Below, in pieces: positions 1 to 7,796 of a DNA stretch of 34,651 nt; the first letter of the stretch is position 1, and each line of letters opens with the position of its first letter. This DNA is from an uncultured Bacteroidales bacterium (GTDB taxonomy: Bacteria; Bacteroidota; Bacteroidia; Bacteroidales; Bacteroidaceae). The position numbers and the translations under genes are program-made. The stretch spans positions 1-34,651 of the forward strand of contig CADAZW010000007.1 of assembly GCA_902792555.1 (NCBI GenBank). The letters run 5' to 3'. The notes beneath the pieces were generated by a model. The model did not search any database. It was not told the DNA's origin and saw nothing but the letters and a program-made list of their open reading frames with translations.

Positions 1-162
1 GATTAGATTTCGTTTCAAGGCTTTTAGATTTCGTTTCAAGGCTTTTAGTTTTGATTTCCACAGGACCAAATTACCCTGCATATTAAATCGTCTGTTTTTT
101 CAACTCTTTAACCGAAACAATGCAGGAATGTATGCAAAAAACATTTTATTTTTGGCAATGAC
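1..162. repeat. Left copy, first part, of a 240-bp intergenic repeat
   Basis: This stretch matches 32320-32484 almost base for base: two 21-bp units containing TTAGATTTCGTTTCAAGG, then TTTCCACAGGACCAAATTACC, CTGCATATTAAATCGTCTG, a CAACTCTTTAACCGAA segment and ATGTATGCAAAAAAC. It stops at GGCAATGAC (154-162), where a 508-bp segment begins that the right copy lacks. The rest of this copy resumes at 671. The window starts inside the repeat, so its true left end is not visible. No reading frame in it looks like a gene. Confidence 0.9.
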
Positions 163-670
163 CAAGGAAAAGACCCGGTCAGCTTAGAATAGCAGTCAGG
201 AACGGCTGCTATTATTTTCTAAAAACAAGACTAACTCATTAATGATATCATCTATATTTAGAAGAATATCATGTCTTAACTTTTTTACTATTCTTCTATC
301 TATTTCTAATTTGCCATCATACTGATAAACACTATACGTGCCATCGTCATTACTAACGTAAAACATTATCGTGGGGACACCGCCAAGAGGTGTGTCATTA
401 TCACCAACTGTGAAAACAGATTCTTTCACAGTCGCATTTCTATAATATTTAATCCATACATCATTATTTATGCTACATCTTTCATTAAGACATTCATAAG
501 CAAAAGCAGTAGAAGATGTAATCCCACCCAAGTCATCAACTATACCAATAAAATTAAACATATCATATTATTTTAGTGTTATTATAGTGCAAAGATCGTA
601 TTTTTTCTCCTAACAGAACTATTTATTAGGAAAAACTATCCGCAAAGACAATTATATGGACATTATCTTA
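163..670. mobile_element. 508-bp AT-rich insertion with 9-bp flanking duplication
   Basis: Compared with the uninterrupted copy at 32320-32559, this segment is extra. It is bounded by the same 9 bases, GGCAATGAC, at 154-162 and 671-679, which occur once in the right copy (32476-32484), as a target-site duplication would. It carries one small minus-strand gene (196-561) with a TAnnTTTG-like element. No terminal inverted repeats and no transposase are visible, so the mechanism is unknown. It could be a passenger moved by an enzyme elsewhere, or a deletion footprint in the other copy. Confidence 0.5.
196..561 (-). CDS. Hypothetical protein, 121 aa, orphan in AT-rich insert
   Basis: I do not recognise the family. 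The protein starts MFNFIGIVDDLGG and ends in an acidic and amide-rich helix-like tail (NIDDIINELVLFLENN). The middle looks beta-rich with alternating short hydrophobic stretches (PTIMFYVSNDDGTYSVYQYDG), and there is no signal peptide or membrane segment. The coding DNA is much richer in A/T than the surrounding genes and uses AT-ending codons, which suggests recent acquisition. On the minus strand a GATCTTTG sequence (590-597) resembling the Bacteroidetes -7 element lies about 30 bases ahead of the ATG, so it is probably expressed on its own. It is the only gene in a 508-bp insertion. A small immunity- or antitoxin-like role would fit the size and context but is a guess. Confidence 0.6.
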   Translation of the reverse strand: MFNFIGIVDDLGGITSSTAFAYECLNERCSINNDVWIKYYRNATVKESVFTVGDNDTPLGGVPTIMFYVSNDDGTYSVYQYDGKLEIDRRIVKKLRHDILLNIDDIINELVLFLENNSSRS

Positions 671-754
671 GGCAATGACACAGATGTTGGCACAGAGAGA
701 GCATGATTATTTCGCAGAGACTGTAATCTGTGCCAACTGCTATATTGTTGCCAT
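671..754. repeat. Left copy, second part, of the 240-bp repeat, with an inverted repeat
   Basis: The sequence matches 32476-32559. It contains a perfect 11-bp inverted repeat, GTTGGCACAGA (686-696) and TCTGTGCCAAC (727-737), around a 30-base loop, so the transcript of either strand could fold. In the right copy the left arm has two changes and pairs less well. A third, shorter relative (GATATAGATGTTGGCACAGA) lies near 32074-32094. The rest of the gap to queA (755-912) holds no gene that I can support. Confidence 0.85.
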
Positions 755-912
755 AATTTAAGTTGAATTATTCCGTGAGTTCGAATTTAGAATTTACGGG
801 CACGCAGATAAATTCCACGAGTTCGTGTTTAGATTTCATGAAGACGCGAGAAACGGTCTGTTGGGTAGGGACAGCCTATTGCAAGGTGGGCTCTGTAGGA
901 TAAGATATCGAT

Positions 913-2238
913 TTAGCTGTCACTCTCGTCCTGCATCATGGGTTCAAGGAGGGAGGAGTCGCCATAGCTTAGGAAACGGAAGTCGTGGGAGAGGGCATAG
1001 TCATAGACCTTGCGCCAATCGTTGCCGATGAAAGCGCTGACCAAGAGGAGGAGGGTGCTCTGCGGCATGTGGAAATTGGTGATGATGCGCTCTACAAAAT
1101 GATAATGGTAGCCTGGGGCTATGATGATTTGTGTGCTGGTGTGGAGGACGTCGGTGCGGTTGAGGTCCATCCAGGTGAGAATGGCGTTAAGACATTTAGA
1201 GTTGAGAGTTGAGAGTTGAGAGTAGACTTGGCTCCCTTGGCCACTCTCTCCCTGGCGGGGGGAGTGCATTGGCTCTGTTTCCTCATAGGGTTCCCACTGG
1301 GTGACATGGAGCTCTTCCTCGGTGAGCTGGGGGTTGCGCATGAGCTTGCGGCCGATATAGTAGAGGCTCTCGATGGTGCGTACGGAGGTGGTGCCTACGG
1401 CTGTGCAGCGGCAGCCGTGGGCGAGCAGTCGCTCAATGGTGTGGCGGTTGACGAAGATGTATTCGGAGTGCATCTCGTGGTCCTGCATCTCCTCGCTCTT
1501 GACGGGCTTGAAGGTGCCGGCGCCGACGTGGAGTGTGACCTCGTCACGCTCGATGCCCTTGGCATCGAGGGCGCGGAAGACGGCGTCGGTGAAATGAAGG
1601 CCGGCTGTGGGGGCGGCAACGGAACCGTCAATCTTGGAATAGACGGTTTGATAGGTGCGCTTGTCGCTCTCCTCGGTTGCGCGGTTGAGATAGGGTGGTA
1701 TGGGCAGTTCGCCGGCAAGCTCGAGGACTTCGGAGAAGGAGAGAGAGTCCCCAGAGCTCCCCTCTGTCTCCCCCCTCAAGAGGGAGGAAGGGCCCCATGT
1801 GAAGCGGATGATGAAGCTGCTGCCTTGCCGGCCGACGATTTCGGCGCGGAGGGTGACTGTGCCGAGGGTGAGGGTAAGCGGACCGTCGTGCCACTTCTTC
1901 TTGTTGCCGATAAGGCAGAGCCACTGACAGCTGGCGCGCTGCTGGAAATTGTCCTGATAGTCGCGGGGAAGGTAGGGCTCAAGGCAGAATATCTCGATGA
2001 GGGCGCCGGTGGGCTTGCGGAAGCGGAGCCGCGCCTGGATGACCTTAGTGTTGTTGTAAATGAGCAGTGCTCCGGCGGGCAGGAGGTCGGCTATCTGGCT
2101 GAAGGTGTGCTGGCTGATGAGACCCTTGCGATAGACAAGGAGCTTCGACTGGTCGCGCTGCTGCATGGGATAGCGTGCTATGCGCTCGAGGGGCAGCTCA
2201 TAGGTATAGTCGGTAATATGGATGTGCTTTGGAGACAA
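913..2238 (-). CDS. queA: S-adenosylmethionine:tRNA ribosyltransferase-isomerase
   Basis: QueA transfers and isomerises the ribosyl group of SAM onto 7-aminomethyl-7-deazaguanine at tRNA position 34, making epoxyqueuosine in the cytoplasm. The family landmarks are clear: YELPLERIARYP near the start, LLIYNNTKVIQARL, a GELPIPPYLNR block followed by TYQTVYSKIDGSVAAPTAGLHFT, HVGAGTFKPV, and a C-terminal IITNFHMPQSTLLLLVSAF. At 441 residues it is longer than the usual 350-410. The excess lies in two stretches that look repeat-derived: one after the TWGPSSLLRGETEGSSGD segment (DNA about 1735-1795) and one around MHSPRQGESGQGSQ...SQLSTLNS (DNA about 1190-1275), where AGTTGAG 7-mers are tandemly repeated. 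Both keep the frame and fall between conserved blocks, so the enzyme is probably active. It is transcribed in the same direction as rpoD but lies beyond a terminator-like hairpin. Confidence 0.95.
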   Translation of the reverse strand: MSPKHIHITDYTYELPLERIARYPMQQRDQSKLLVYRKGLISQHTFSQIADLLPAGALLIYNNTKVIQARLRFRKPTGALIEIFCLEPYLPRDYQDNFQQRASCQWLCLIGNKKKWHDGPLTLTLGTVTLRAEIVGRQGSSFIIRFTWGPSSLLRGETEGSSGDSLSFSEVLELAGELPIPPYLNRATEESDKRTYQTVYSKIDGSVAAPTAGLHFTDAVFRALDAKGIERDEVTLHVGAGTFKPVKSEEMQDHEMHSEYIFVNRHTIERLLAHGCRCTAVGTTSVRTIESLYYIGRKLMRNPQLTEEELHVTQWEPYEETEPMHSPRQGESGQGSQVYSQLSTLNSKCLNAILTWMDLNRTDVLHTSTQIIIAPGYHYHFVERIITNFHMPQSTLLLLVSAFIGNDWRKVYDYALSHDFRFLSYGDSSLLEPMMQDESDS

Positions 2239-2280
2239 GAGAAGGGGGAGGGTTTAGGTTTTGCAAACTGTTGGTTGAAA

Positions 2281-2314
2281 ATTATTGCCAAGCCTGGAGG
2301 GACTTGGCAATAAT
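2281..2314 (-). terminator. Terminator hairpin downstream of rpoD
   Basis: ATTATTGCCAAG (2281-2292) and CTTGGCAATAAT (2303-2314) form a perfect 12-bp stem with a 10-base loop. Read on the minus strand it follows the rpoD stop by about 30 bases and runs into a short T-tract, as expected for an intrinsic terminator. It lies just ahead of queA, whose leader begins a few bases later. Confidence 0.65.
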
Positions 2315-2346
2315 TATTTATCGGTTAACGGCTATAGGTTATTGTC

Positions 2347-3204
2347 CTACAGATACTTTTTGAGCACTTTTACGTTGACTTTCTCGTTGATGTGGGCGAT
2401 GGCCTGTTCTTTGATCTGACGGACACGCTCACGGCTGAGGCCGAGGATCTGTGCCACCTCCTCTGCGGTTTTCTCGCGTTCTCCGATGCCGAAGAGCATG
2501 GTGAGGACGCGCTGTTCCTTCTGGGTAAGGCACTGGAGGGCGACATTGAGGTCGCGGGCGAGCGATTCATGCTCCATGCGATCATCGGTGGGCTTGTCGT
2601 TCTCGTAGGTCATGTTGTCGGCCATGGTGGTGGTCTCGTCGTTCTGGTAGGGGGTGTCGACGGAGATTTTCTTGCCTGTGTTGCCCATGGCCATGGCTAC
2701 TTTCTCGACGTCGGCGTCAACGAGCTCGGCGAGTTCCTCGGGTGACGGCTCGCGCTGATTGACCTGCTCAAACTCCACGCGGGCTTTGTTGAGCTTGCTT
2801 TGGAATCCTACCTGGTTGAGGGGCATGCGGACGATACGGCTGTTCTCGCTGATGGCCTGGAGGATGCTCTGGCGTATCCACCACACGGCGTAGCTGATAA
2901 ACTTGAAGCCGCGGGTCTCGTCGAATTTCTCGGCAGCACGGATGAGGCCTATGTTGCCCTCGTCGATGAGGTCGTTGAGCGAGAGCCCCTGATTGCTATA
3001 CTGCTTGGCCACGCTGACCACGAAGCGGAGGTTGGCGCATACGAGTTTCTCCATGGCGGCCATGTCGCCCTTGTGGATTTGCTGGGCGAGCTGCACTTCC
3101 TCCTCGGTGGAGATCATGGGTATGCGACTGACTTCGCTGAGGTAGCTGCCGATGCCTGCTTCCTGGCGGTTGGTAATTCCCTGAACAATCTTTAGTTGGC
3201 GCAT
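2347..3204 (-). CDS. rpoD: Primary RNA polymerase sigma factor (sigma-70, Bacteroidetes type)
   Basis: This is the housekeeping sigma subunit that directs RNA polymerase to TTG/TAnnTTTG promoters. It shows region 1.2 ([18 protein letters not shown]), core-binding region 2 ([20 protein letters not shown] and [20 protein letters not shown], with the [11 protein letters not shown] recognition helix), region 3, and a region 4 helix-turn-helix ([15 protein letters not shown]). At 285 residues it lacks region 1.1 and the large non-conserved insert of proteobacterial RpoD, as is typical of the Bacteroidetes primary sigma factor. The start [14 protein letters not shown] is the family's usual beginning. 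A TAATTTTG element (3234-3241, reverse strand) lies about 30 bases upstream. A terminator hairpin follows the gene. Confidence 0.97.
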   Translation of the reverse strand: MRQLKIVQGITNRQEAGIGSYLSEVSRIPMISTEEEVQLAQQIHKGDMAAMEKLVCANLRFVVSVAKQYSNQGLSLNDLIDEGNIGLIRAAEKFDETRGFKFISYAVWWIRQSILQAISENSRIVRMPLNQVGFQSKLNKARVEFEQVNQREPSPEELAELVDADVEKVAMAMGNTGKKISVDTPYQNDETTTMADNMTYENDKPTDDRMEHESLARDLNVALQCLTQKEQRVLTMLFGIGEREKTAEEVAQILGLSRERVRQIKEQAIAHINEKVNVKVLKKYL

Positions 3205-3233
3205 ATTGCTGGTAAAATAAAAAAATTGGTGTG

Positions 3234-3241
3234 CAAAATTA
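3234..3241 (-). promoter_or_regulatory. -7 element (TAATTTTG) for rpoD
   Basis: Read on the minus strand, TAATTTTG is a perfect match to the Bacteroidetes TAnnTTTG element, 29 bases ahead of the rpoD start codon. A good -33 TTG at the standard spacing is not evident. Confidence 0.55.
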
Positions 3242-3321
3242 GTAAAAGCGTGTCGGAAATTCGAATTTTTGGCATGCTTTTTTCGCTTTTTCTGTTAAGA
3301 AAGGTTTATTTTTATGGGCTC

Positions 3322-4797
3322 TCAGTCGGAAAAGTCGGTCTTTTGCAATTTGGTATGGTGTTTTTTCTTGCTGAAGAACCACACTATGCCGATGAGGGTG
3401 ACGCCGATGGCTATGGCGTAACTGAGGTTATGGTTGAGGGAGAATCCCTCTGGGGCGATGCAGATATAGCTGCTGCATACGAGCATCATGAAGATGCAGG
3501 GCACGAGGGTTATCCAATAGGCTCTGCGGTGACGGGCGAGCCATACGGTGACCGCCCAGAAGGTGAAGATGCTCAGGGTCTGGTTGGACCACCCGAAGTA
3601 GCGCCACAGTACATCGAAGTTGATGAACATGAGTGCCAGTGCTCCTGCGAAGAGGGGTATGCAGATGATGAGACGCTTGTAGATCTTGTCTTGCTTGAGG
3701 TGGAGTATATCGGCGGTGATGAGTCGGGCGGAGCGGAAGGCTGTGTCGCCGGTGGTGATGGGGGCTGCCACCACTCCGAGGATGGCGAGCACGGCGCCCA
3801 CGGTGCCGAGCCACGAATGGCAGATGCCGTTGACGAGCAGGGCGGGGTTCATCTTGCCGGTGTCTGGGTCGGTCATGTAGTTGAGGAGTTTCTCATAGGG
3901 GGTGTCGCCGCCGGCGGGCAGCGAGTCGGCGAACTTGATGGCTGCTGCTGCCCAGATGAGTGCTACGAGGCCCTCGGTGATCATGGCGCCGTAGAAGATG
4001 CGGCGTCCGAGGCGCTCATTCTGCATGCAGCGCGCCATCATAGGGCTCTGGCTGGCGTGGAAGCCGCTGACGGCTCCGCAGGCTATGGTGATGAAGAGGC
4101 CCGGGAAGAGGGGCATGGTGCCTATGGGGTGATGGTTGGTGAAGGCGTCGGTGATCTCAGGTATGTTGCCGTCGCAGAAGAAGATGCCGCCGAAGAGTCC
4201 GCCTGCCATGATGAGCAGGGCGAAGCCGAAGACGGGATAGAGGTTGCCGATTATCTTGTCGATGGGCAGCAGGGTGGCGAGCATGTAGTAGGCCATAATG
4301 AGGGCTACCCAGAAGATGACGCCTCCGAAGTTGTCGGTGATATTGTTGAGGAGGCTGGCGGGGGTGGTAATGAAGACGGCTCCCACGAGGATTAGCAGCA
4401 CGAGGGTGAAGACACGCATAATATGGCGGGCTGTGCTGCCGAGCTGGTCGCCTATCATCTCAGGCAGGCTCACGCCGTTGCTGCGCAGTGACAGCATGCC
4501 GCTCATATAGTCGTGGACGGCTCCGCCGAAGATGCAGCCCAGCACTATCCAGAAGAAGGCGGCGGGGCCGAACAGGATGCCTTGTATGGCTCCGAAGATG
4601 GGACCTGTGCCGGCTATGTTGAGGAACTGAATGAGGAATACCTTCCATGTGGGCATGGGGATATAGTCCACGCCGTCTTGGTGGGTGAAGCATGGGGTCT
4701 TGGCCTTAGGGTTGGGGCTGAATACGCGTTCAACTATGCGACCGTAGATGAGGTAGCCAAGAATGAGGAGCACGAAGCTGGAGATGAAGGTTATCAT
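3322..4797 (-). CDS. cstA: CstA-family carbon-starvation transporter
   Basis: This is a polytopic inner-membrane protein of the CstA family, whose members take up pyruvate and/or peptides, notably under carbon starvation. The start MITFISSFVLLILGYLIYG is a membrane segment, followed by the signature GVDYIPMPTWKVFLIQFLNI, AGTGPIFGAIQG and GAVHDYMSGMLSLR. About a dozen more hydrophobic stretches follow (for example VFTLVLLILVGAVFITTPA and LFITIACGAVSGFHASQS). At 491 residues it is the shorter Bacteroidetes form; enterobacterial CstA is about 700. The C-terminus is a charged tail after SKKKHHTK. A TACTTTTG -7 element (4835-4842, reverse) lies about 40 bases upstream and a strong terminator from the neighbouring unit separates it from the secreted-protein genes. 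The substrate in this organism cannot be read from the sequence. Confidence 0.93.
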   Translation of the reverse strand: MITFISSFVLLILGYLIYGRIVERVFSPNPKAKTPCFTHQDGVDYIPMPTWKVFLIQFLNIAGTGPIFGAIQGILFGPAAFFWIVLGCIFGGAVHDYMSGMLSLRSNGVSLPEMIGDQLGSTARHIMRVFTLVLLILVGAVFITTPASLLNNITDNFGGVIFWVALIMAYYMLATLLPIDKIIGNLYPVFGFALLIMAGGLFGGIFFCDGNIPEITDAFTNHHPIGTMPLFPGLFITIACGAVSGFHASQSPMMARCMQNERLGRRIFYGAMITEGLVALIWAAAAIKFADSLPAGGDTPYEKLLNYMTDPDTGKMNPALLVNGICHSWLGTVGAVLAILGVVAAPITTGDTAFRSARLITADILHLKQDKIYKRLIICIPLFAGALALMFINFDVLWRYFGWSNQTLSIFTFWAVTVWLARHRRAYWITLVPCIFMMLVCSSYICIAPEGFSLNHNLSYAIAIGVTLIGIVWFFSKKKHHTKLQKTDFSD

Positions 4798-4834
4798 TGT
4801 GGGGGGATGTGAAATGTGTGTTTTTTTTGACGCG

Positions 4835-4842
4835 CAAAAGTA
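4835..4842 (-). promoter_or_regulatory. -7 element (TACTTTTG) for cstA
   Basis: On the minus strand TACTTTTG matches TAnnTTTG and lies 37 bases ahead of the cstA start codon. No convincing -33 TTG was found. Confidence 0.5.
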
Positions 4843-4931
4843 ATACTTTGTTTTGACATGGAGTTGATTTGTGCACGCTTTTATTGACTAATATAGCCGC
4901 GGAGTGGTGAAAATTCAAAAAATGTCAAAAA

Positions 4932-4960
4932 AATGCAGGTGCGGAGGGAGCACCTGCATT
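4932..4960 (-). terminator. Rho-independent terminator of the 4987-7690 operon
   Basis: AATGCAGGTGC (4932-4942) and GCACCTGCATT (4950-4960) make a perfect 11-bp stem with a 7-base loop. On the minus strand it lies 26 bases after the stop at 4987 and runs straight into TTTTTTG, the classic intrinsic terminator layout. Confidence 0.85.
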
Positions 4961-4986
4961 GCGTAGGGTAAGGTTAGTAAGGATTG

Positions 4987-6660
4987 TTACTTCAGGACTT
5001 TGCGTCCGTTGACTATATAGATGCCCTTAGGCGCGGTGCGCCATATCACTGGGCGTCCGTGGAGGTCATAGACCTTGGTGTCGGGGTCGAGGGTGTCGGC
5101 GAGGACACTGGTGACTGCCACGGGCTCGGAGATGGTGAAGGTGCCGTTGACATATACGAGGTAGTAGTTGCGTGCCTCTCCTCCGCTGACGGTGATGGGG
5201 TATGTGCCCATGGGGCTGTCGGCGGTGACGGCGCACTGTATGGTGGGCGCTGTCAGTAGCATGCTCTCGTCATCGCTGCCCTTCCATCCGCTATAGCTGA
5301 TGGTGAGCTCGGGTGATACTTCATCGTCTTCGTGGCGCTCCTTGTCATCGGCAGTGACGGTGAGGGGTGCCTGCGTGATGGTGAAGGTGGCGTTGTCGGT
5401 GTCCTTGTATGCCCCCTTGCCGGTGACGGTCACGGTAGCGGTGCCCACATCATGATTGTCGCTGATGGCGAGGTCGTAGTCTTCTCCCTCCAGGAGTGTG
5501 GATTCTCCATCTGCCACTGTCACCTCGGGGGTGATATCCTCAGCGCTATACTCAAAGGTGGCGGGGGTGAGGGTTATCATGTCGCCGGTGATGGATGTCT
5601 TGGTAAAGGTGAAGGACTGAGTCATCGCTTCGCTCCATGTGCCCTTGCTGTCGGCCACTCGCCATGAGATGGTGTGGTCGCCCTCGTCGAGGTGGCTGAT
5701 GGTGACGGGCAGCGCGGCAGTGGGGTCGCTTACGGCAGCACTGGTGAAGTTGAGTGTGTCGCCGTCAATCCAATACATATACTGCGCTATGGTGAGTCCG
5801 TCTTGCTCAGCCTGGGTGGGAGTGATGAAGAAGCGTGACTCGGGCACACTCCAGATGCCTGCATCGTCCTTCACTCTGACGGTGAGGGAGTGCATGCCGG
5901 GCGTTAGGCCGAGCAGTGCTATCTCTGCGGGCGAATCGGCGAGCGACGCGCGGGTAGCTACCTTATTGTCAATCCAGTATTCGCGCTCTACTATGGAGGT
6001 TGCTTCCACCGTGGCGTGTGGCACTACGAAGATGCGTGTCTCGGGCACACTCCACAGGCCTGCATCGTCCTTGACGCGAGCGGTGAGGATATGCACTCCG
6101 GGCGCAATGTCGAGTAGTGATATCTGGGTGGGCGACTCTTCGAGGGTGGTGCGTGCAGCAATCTCGTTGTCTATCCAGTATTCACGCTCTACTATAGAGG
6201 TTGCCTCCACCGTGGCGTGTGGCACTACGAAGATGCGTGTCTCGGGCACACTCCACAAGCCAGCATTGTCTTTGATGCGAGCAGTGAAGAAGTGCACTCC
6301 CGGCGCGAGGTCGAGCAGCGATAGGACCATCGGCGAGTCGGTGAGATCGGTGCGTGCAGCGATTTCGTTGTCAATCCAATACTCGCGCTTCACTATCTCC
6401 GACGGCTCTGTCGTAGCGTGTGGCACTACAAAGAACCGTGTCTCGGGTGAGCTCCACAGTCCGTCGCTGTCCTGCACCCGCATGGTAAGGACATGCATAC
6501 CCGGAGCCATGGCCGACACATCGAGGGTGGTGCCTGTGGCTATGGCCGTCGCCGCGCCGATGTCATTGTCTATCCAATAGACTTGCTGTGTTATGCTCTT
6601 CTGCGCCATTGTCGCCACGGAGACGAAGAGGGCGAGAAGGGTTGTTTTTATGTAATACAT
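4987..6660 (-). CDS. Secreted repeat protein (YWID repeats, MBG-like domains, C-terminal tail)
   Basis: The function is unknown; the protein is exported. I chose the ATG at 6660 because MYYIKTTLLALFVSVATMAQ is a good signal peptide. The 12 codons upstream of it derive from a simple intergenic repeat. Mature residues about 22-350 are five repeats of about 67 residues with the pattern YWIDN(E)IAART...LAPGxHxxTxRVKDxxGLWSxPETRxFVxP. Units 2-4 are nearly identical, also at the DNA level with an exact 201-bp period. Then come two Ig/MBG-like beta modules (about 350-520: ITLTPATFEYSAEDITP and APLTVTADDKERHEDDEVSP). The end is a VYDLHGRP...KGIYIVNGRKVLK tail of the kind seen on many Bacteroidales secreted proteins. 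It follows the 6698-7690 gene by 37 bases in one transcription unit. A surface adhesin or binding role would fit but is inference. Confidence 0.85.
   Translation of the reverse strand: MYYIKTTLLALFVSVATMAQKSITQQVYWIDNDIGAATAIATGTTLDVSAMAPGMHVLTMRVQDSDGLWSSPETRFFVVPHATTEPSEIVKREYWIDNEIAARTDLTDSPMVLSLLDLAPGVHFFTARIKDNAGLWSVPETRIFVVPHATVEATSIVEREYWIDNEIAARTTLEESPTQISLLDIAPGVHILTARVKDDAGLWSVPETRIFVVPHATVEATSIVEREYWIDNKVATRASLADSPAEIALLGLTPGMHSLTVRVKDDAGIWSVPESRFFITPTQAEQDGLTIAQYMYWIDGDTLNFTSAAVSDPTAALPVTISHLDEGDHTISWRVADSKGTWSEAMTQSFTFTKTSITGDMITLTPATFEYSAEDITPEVTVADGESTLLEGEDYDLAISDNHDVGTATVTVTGKGAYKDTDNATFTITQAPLTVTADDKERHEDDEVSPELTISYSGWKGSDDESMLLTAPTIQCAVTADSPMGTYPITVSGGEARNYYLVYVNGTFTISEPVAVTSVLADTLDPDTKVYDLHGRPVIWRTAPKGIYIVNGRKVLK
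5772..6575 (-). repeat. Tandem 201-bp coding repeats (YWID units)
   Basis: The anchor TCCAGTATTCxCGCTCTAC or TCCAATACTCGCGCT recurs at 5973, 6174 and 6375, exactly 201 bases apart. The intervening DNA is nearly the same (for example GCGTGTGGCACTACGAAGAT in consecutive units). More diverged units lie on either side. Such recent tandem copies allow unit gain or loss by recombination. The outer limits given are approximate. Confidence 0.85.
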
Positions 6661-6697
6661 AAAATAATGTACTATTTGACAATTTACAATGTACAAT

Positions 6698-7690
6698 TTA
6701 CCTGGTCTTGGCTTCGTATTCTACATTGAGAGTCTTGCCGCTGACGGAGAGCTTGAGTCCCTTCACTACGGGAGTGGCGGGTATTTTGCTCCAGCCCTTG
6801 CCACCATGAATGCCTATCTCGGTGCCATCGGTGCCAACCCATACGTCGGGCTTCTGGATTTCGAAGGTGCGGGTTTCGCTGTATCCGAAGCCGTCGACAT
6901 CGGTAAAGACGTCACGGCCATAATAACCTGGTCTATAGCAATTCACACCATCGGGGAGATTAGTTGAAATGCAGATGCAATTCTTGGGATATAATCCGCC
7001 AGGAAAGCGGTAGCAGTCGTTAAAGATAGTGTTTGTAAAGATGAAAGGAACTGTTGAGTTGTAGATTGGAGTTCCGTAACTAAAAATACTGTGGTCAACC
7101 TTAATGGAGCCGTTCTTAAAATAATTAAGAGAATGTATGTGGCAGTTGTTATAGAGCCAGTTGTTTGCATTGACTTCGTTTGCATCGGGGTAGCCTCTTT
7201 GTGCGTTTATAAAGATGCACTGGTCAAAATTGGCATTGGTGATGTCGCTATAGTAGCGTACGTCATTACCAAACCTTACTTTTGTGAATGTTAGTCCTTC
7301 GATGGGGGCATTGTTGGTGGTGCCGCCGACATTGACAAGGTTGTTGAAGCGGAGTCCCTGGAAGTTGAGGTCGTGTAGGGTGTTCTCGGCAAGGCCGATG
7401 GTTGTCTCGCCGTCAATGGCGCTGATATCGATTGTAAGAGAATCCACCTTCTCATAGCCTGCGCCGAAGATGCTGACAGACTTGTTGATGGGGGTGGTGC
7501 GGAATGTGCCGGCAGAAAGGGTGATGATATCGCCGTCGGCTGCTGCCTCCATGGCTGCTGCTAGTGCGTCGGCACCGGTGAAGAGGCTTACTTCGTCACC
7601 GTGCTGAAGGGTGGCGGTGAGCTGGTCGTTCTGTGCTTTCGCTACGAATGCGCAGCAGAGCACGATGAGGGAAAGGAGGATTTTTTTCAT
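6698..7690 (-). CDS. Secreted protein with parallel beta-helix-like middle, 330 aa
   Basis: Function unknown. MKKILLSLIVLCCAFVAKAQ is a clear signal peptide, and the start is the first ATG after a perfect promoter. The region of about residues 40-250 looks like a right-handed beta-helix of the pectate-lyase-like or cell-surface type: short hydrophobic rungs and asparagine- or isoleucine-rich turns (DIITLSAGTFRTTPINKSVSIFG, NLHDL-type turns, LTFTKVRFGNDV, FIFTNTIFNDCYRF). The C-terminus (about 290-330) reads as a small beta domain (GLKLSVSGKTLNVEYEAKTR) without the KGIYI tail seen in the next gene. No catalytic residues can be assigned. It is the first gene of a two-gene operon with the YWID-repeat protein, so the two may act together at the surface. 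Confidence 0.85.
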   Translation of the reverse strand: MKKILLSLIVLCCAFVAKAQNDQLTATLQHGDEVSLFTGADALAAAMEAAADGDIITLSAGTFRTTPINKSVSIFGAGYEKVDSLTIDISAIDGETTIGLAENTLHDLNFQGLRFNNLVNVGGTTNNAPIEGLTFTKVRFGNDVRYYSDITNANFDQCIFINAQRGYPDANEVNANNWLYNNCHIHSLNYFKNGSIKVDHSIFSYGTPIYNSTVPFIFTNTIFNDCYRFPGGLYPKNCICISTNLPDGVNCYRPGYYGRDVFTDVDGFGYSETRTFEIQKPDVWVGTDGTEIGIHGGKGWSKIPATPVVKGLKLSVSGKTLNVEYEAKTR

Positions 7691-7730
7691 AGTAGCTTAA
7701 TTTATTTTGTTGTATTAAATGCGATAGGTG

Positions 7731-7760
7731 CAAAGATACAAATAATATTGTATCTACCAA
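7731..7760 (-). promoter_or_regulatory. Promoter TTG-N19-TATCTTTG for the 7690-4987 operon
   Basis: On the minus strand TTG (complement of 7758-7760), a 19-base spacer and TATCTTTG (complement of 7731-7738) match the Bacteroidetes consensus exactly. They lie 40 bases ahead of the ATG at 7690. The promoter is back to back with the trmO promoter. Confidence 0.8.
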
Positions 7761-7780
7761 GAATTTACTTAAAAAATTCG

Positions 7781-7788
7781 TAACTTTG
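7781..7788 (+). promoter_or_regulatory. -7 element (TAACTTTG) for trmO-rlmN, very short leader
   Basis: TAACTTTG is a perfect -7 element ending only 8 bases before the trmO ATG (7797). With a start site 5-8 bases downstream the mRNA would be nearly leaderless. A -33 TTG at 19 bases is not seen, so the element may be weak. Confidence 0.55.
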
Positions 7789-7796
7789 CGGAGCGA

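Noticed and set aside
825-1031. Plus-strand 68-codon frame ahead of and over the queA 3' end.
   Set aside because: Arg/Ser/Gly-rich, overlaps queA antisense, no initiation signal.
1216-2313. Long plus-strand open frame opposite queA (365 codons).
   Set aside because: It lies wholly antisense to a well-identified enzyme and shows low-complexity Ala/Gly/Glu/Leu composition typical of antisense frames in G/C-rich genes.
3196-4395. Plus-strand open frame of 399 codons opposite cstA.
   Set aside because: Acidic, glycine-rich composition without any domain; an antisense shadow of the membrane-protein gene.
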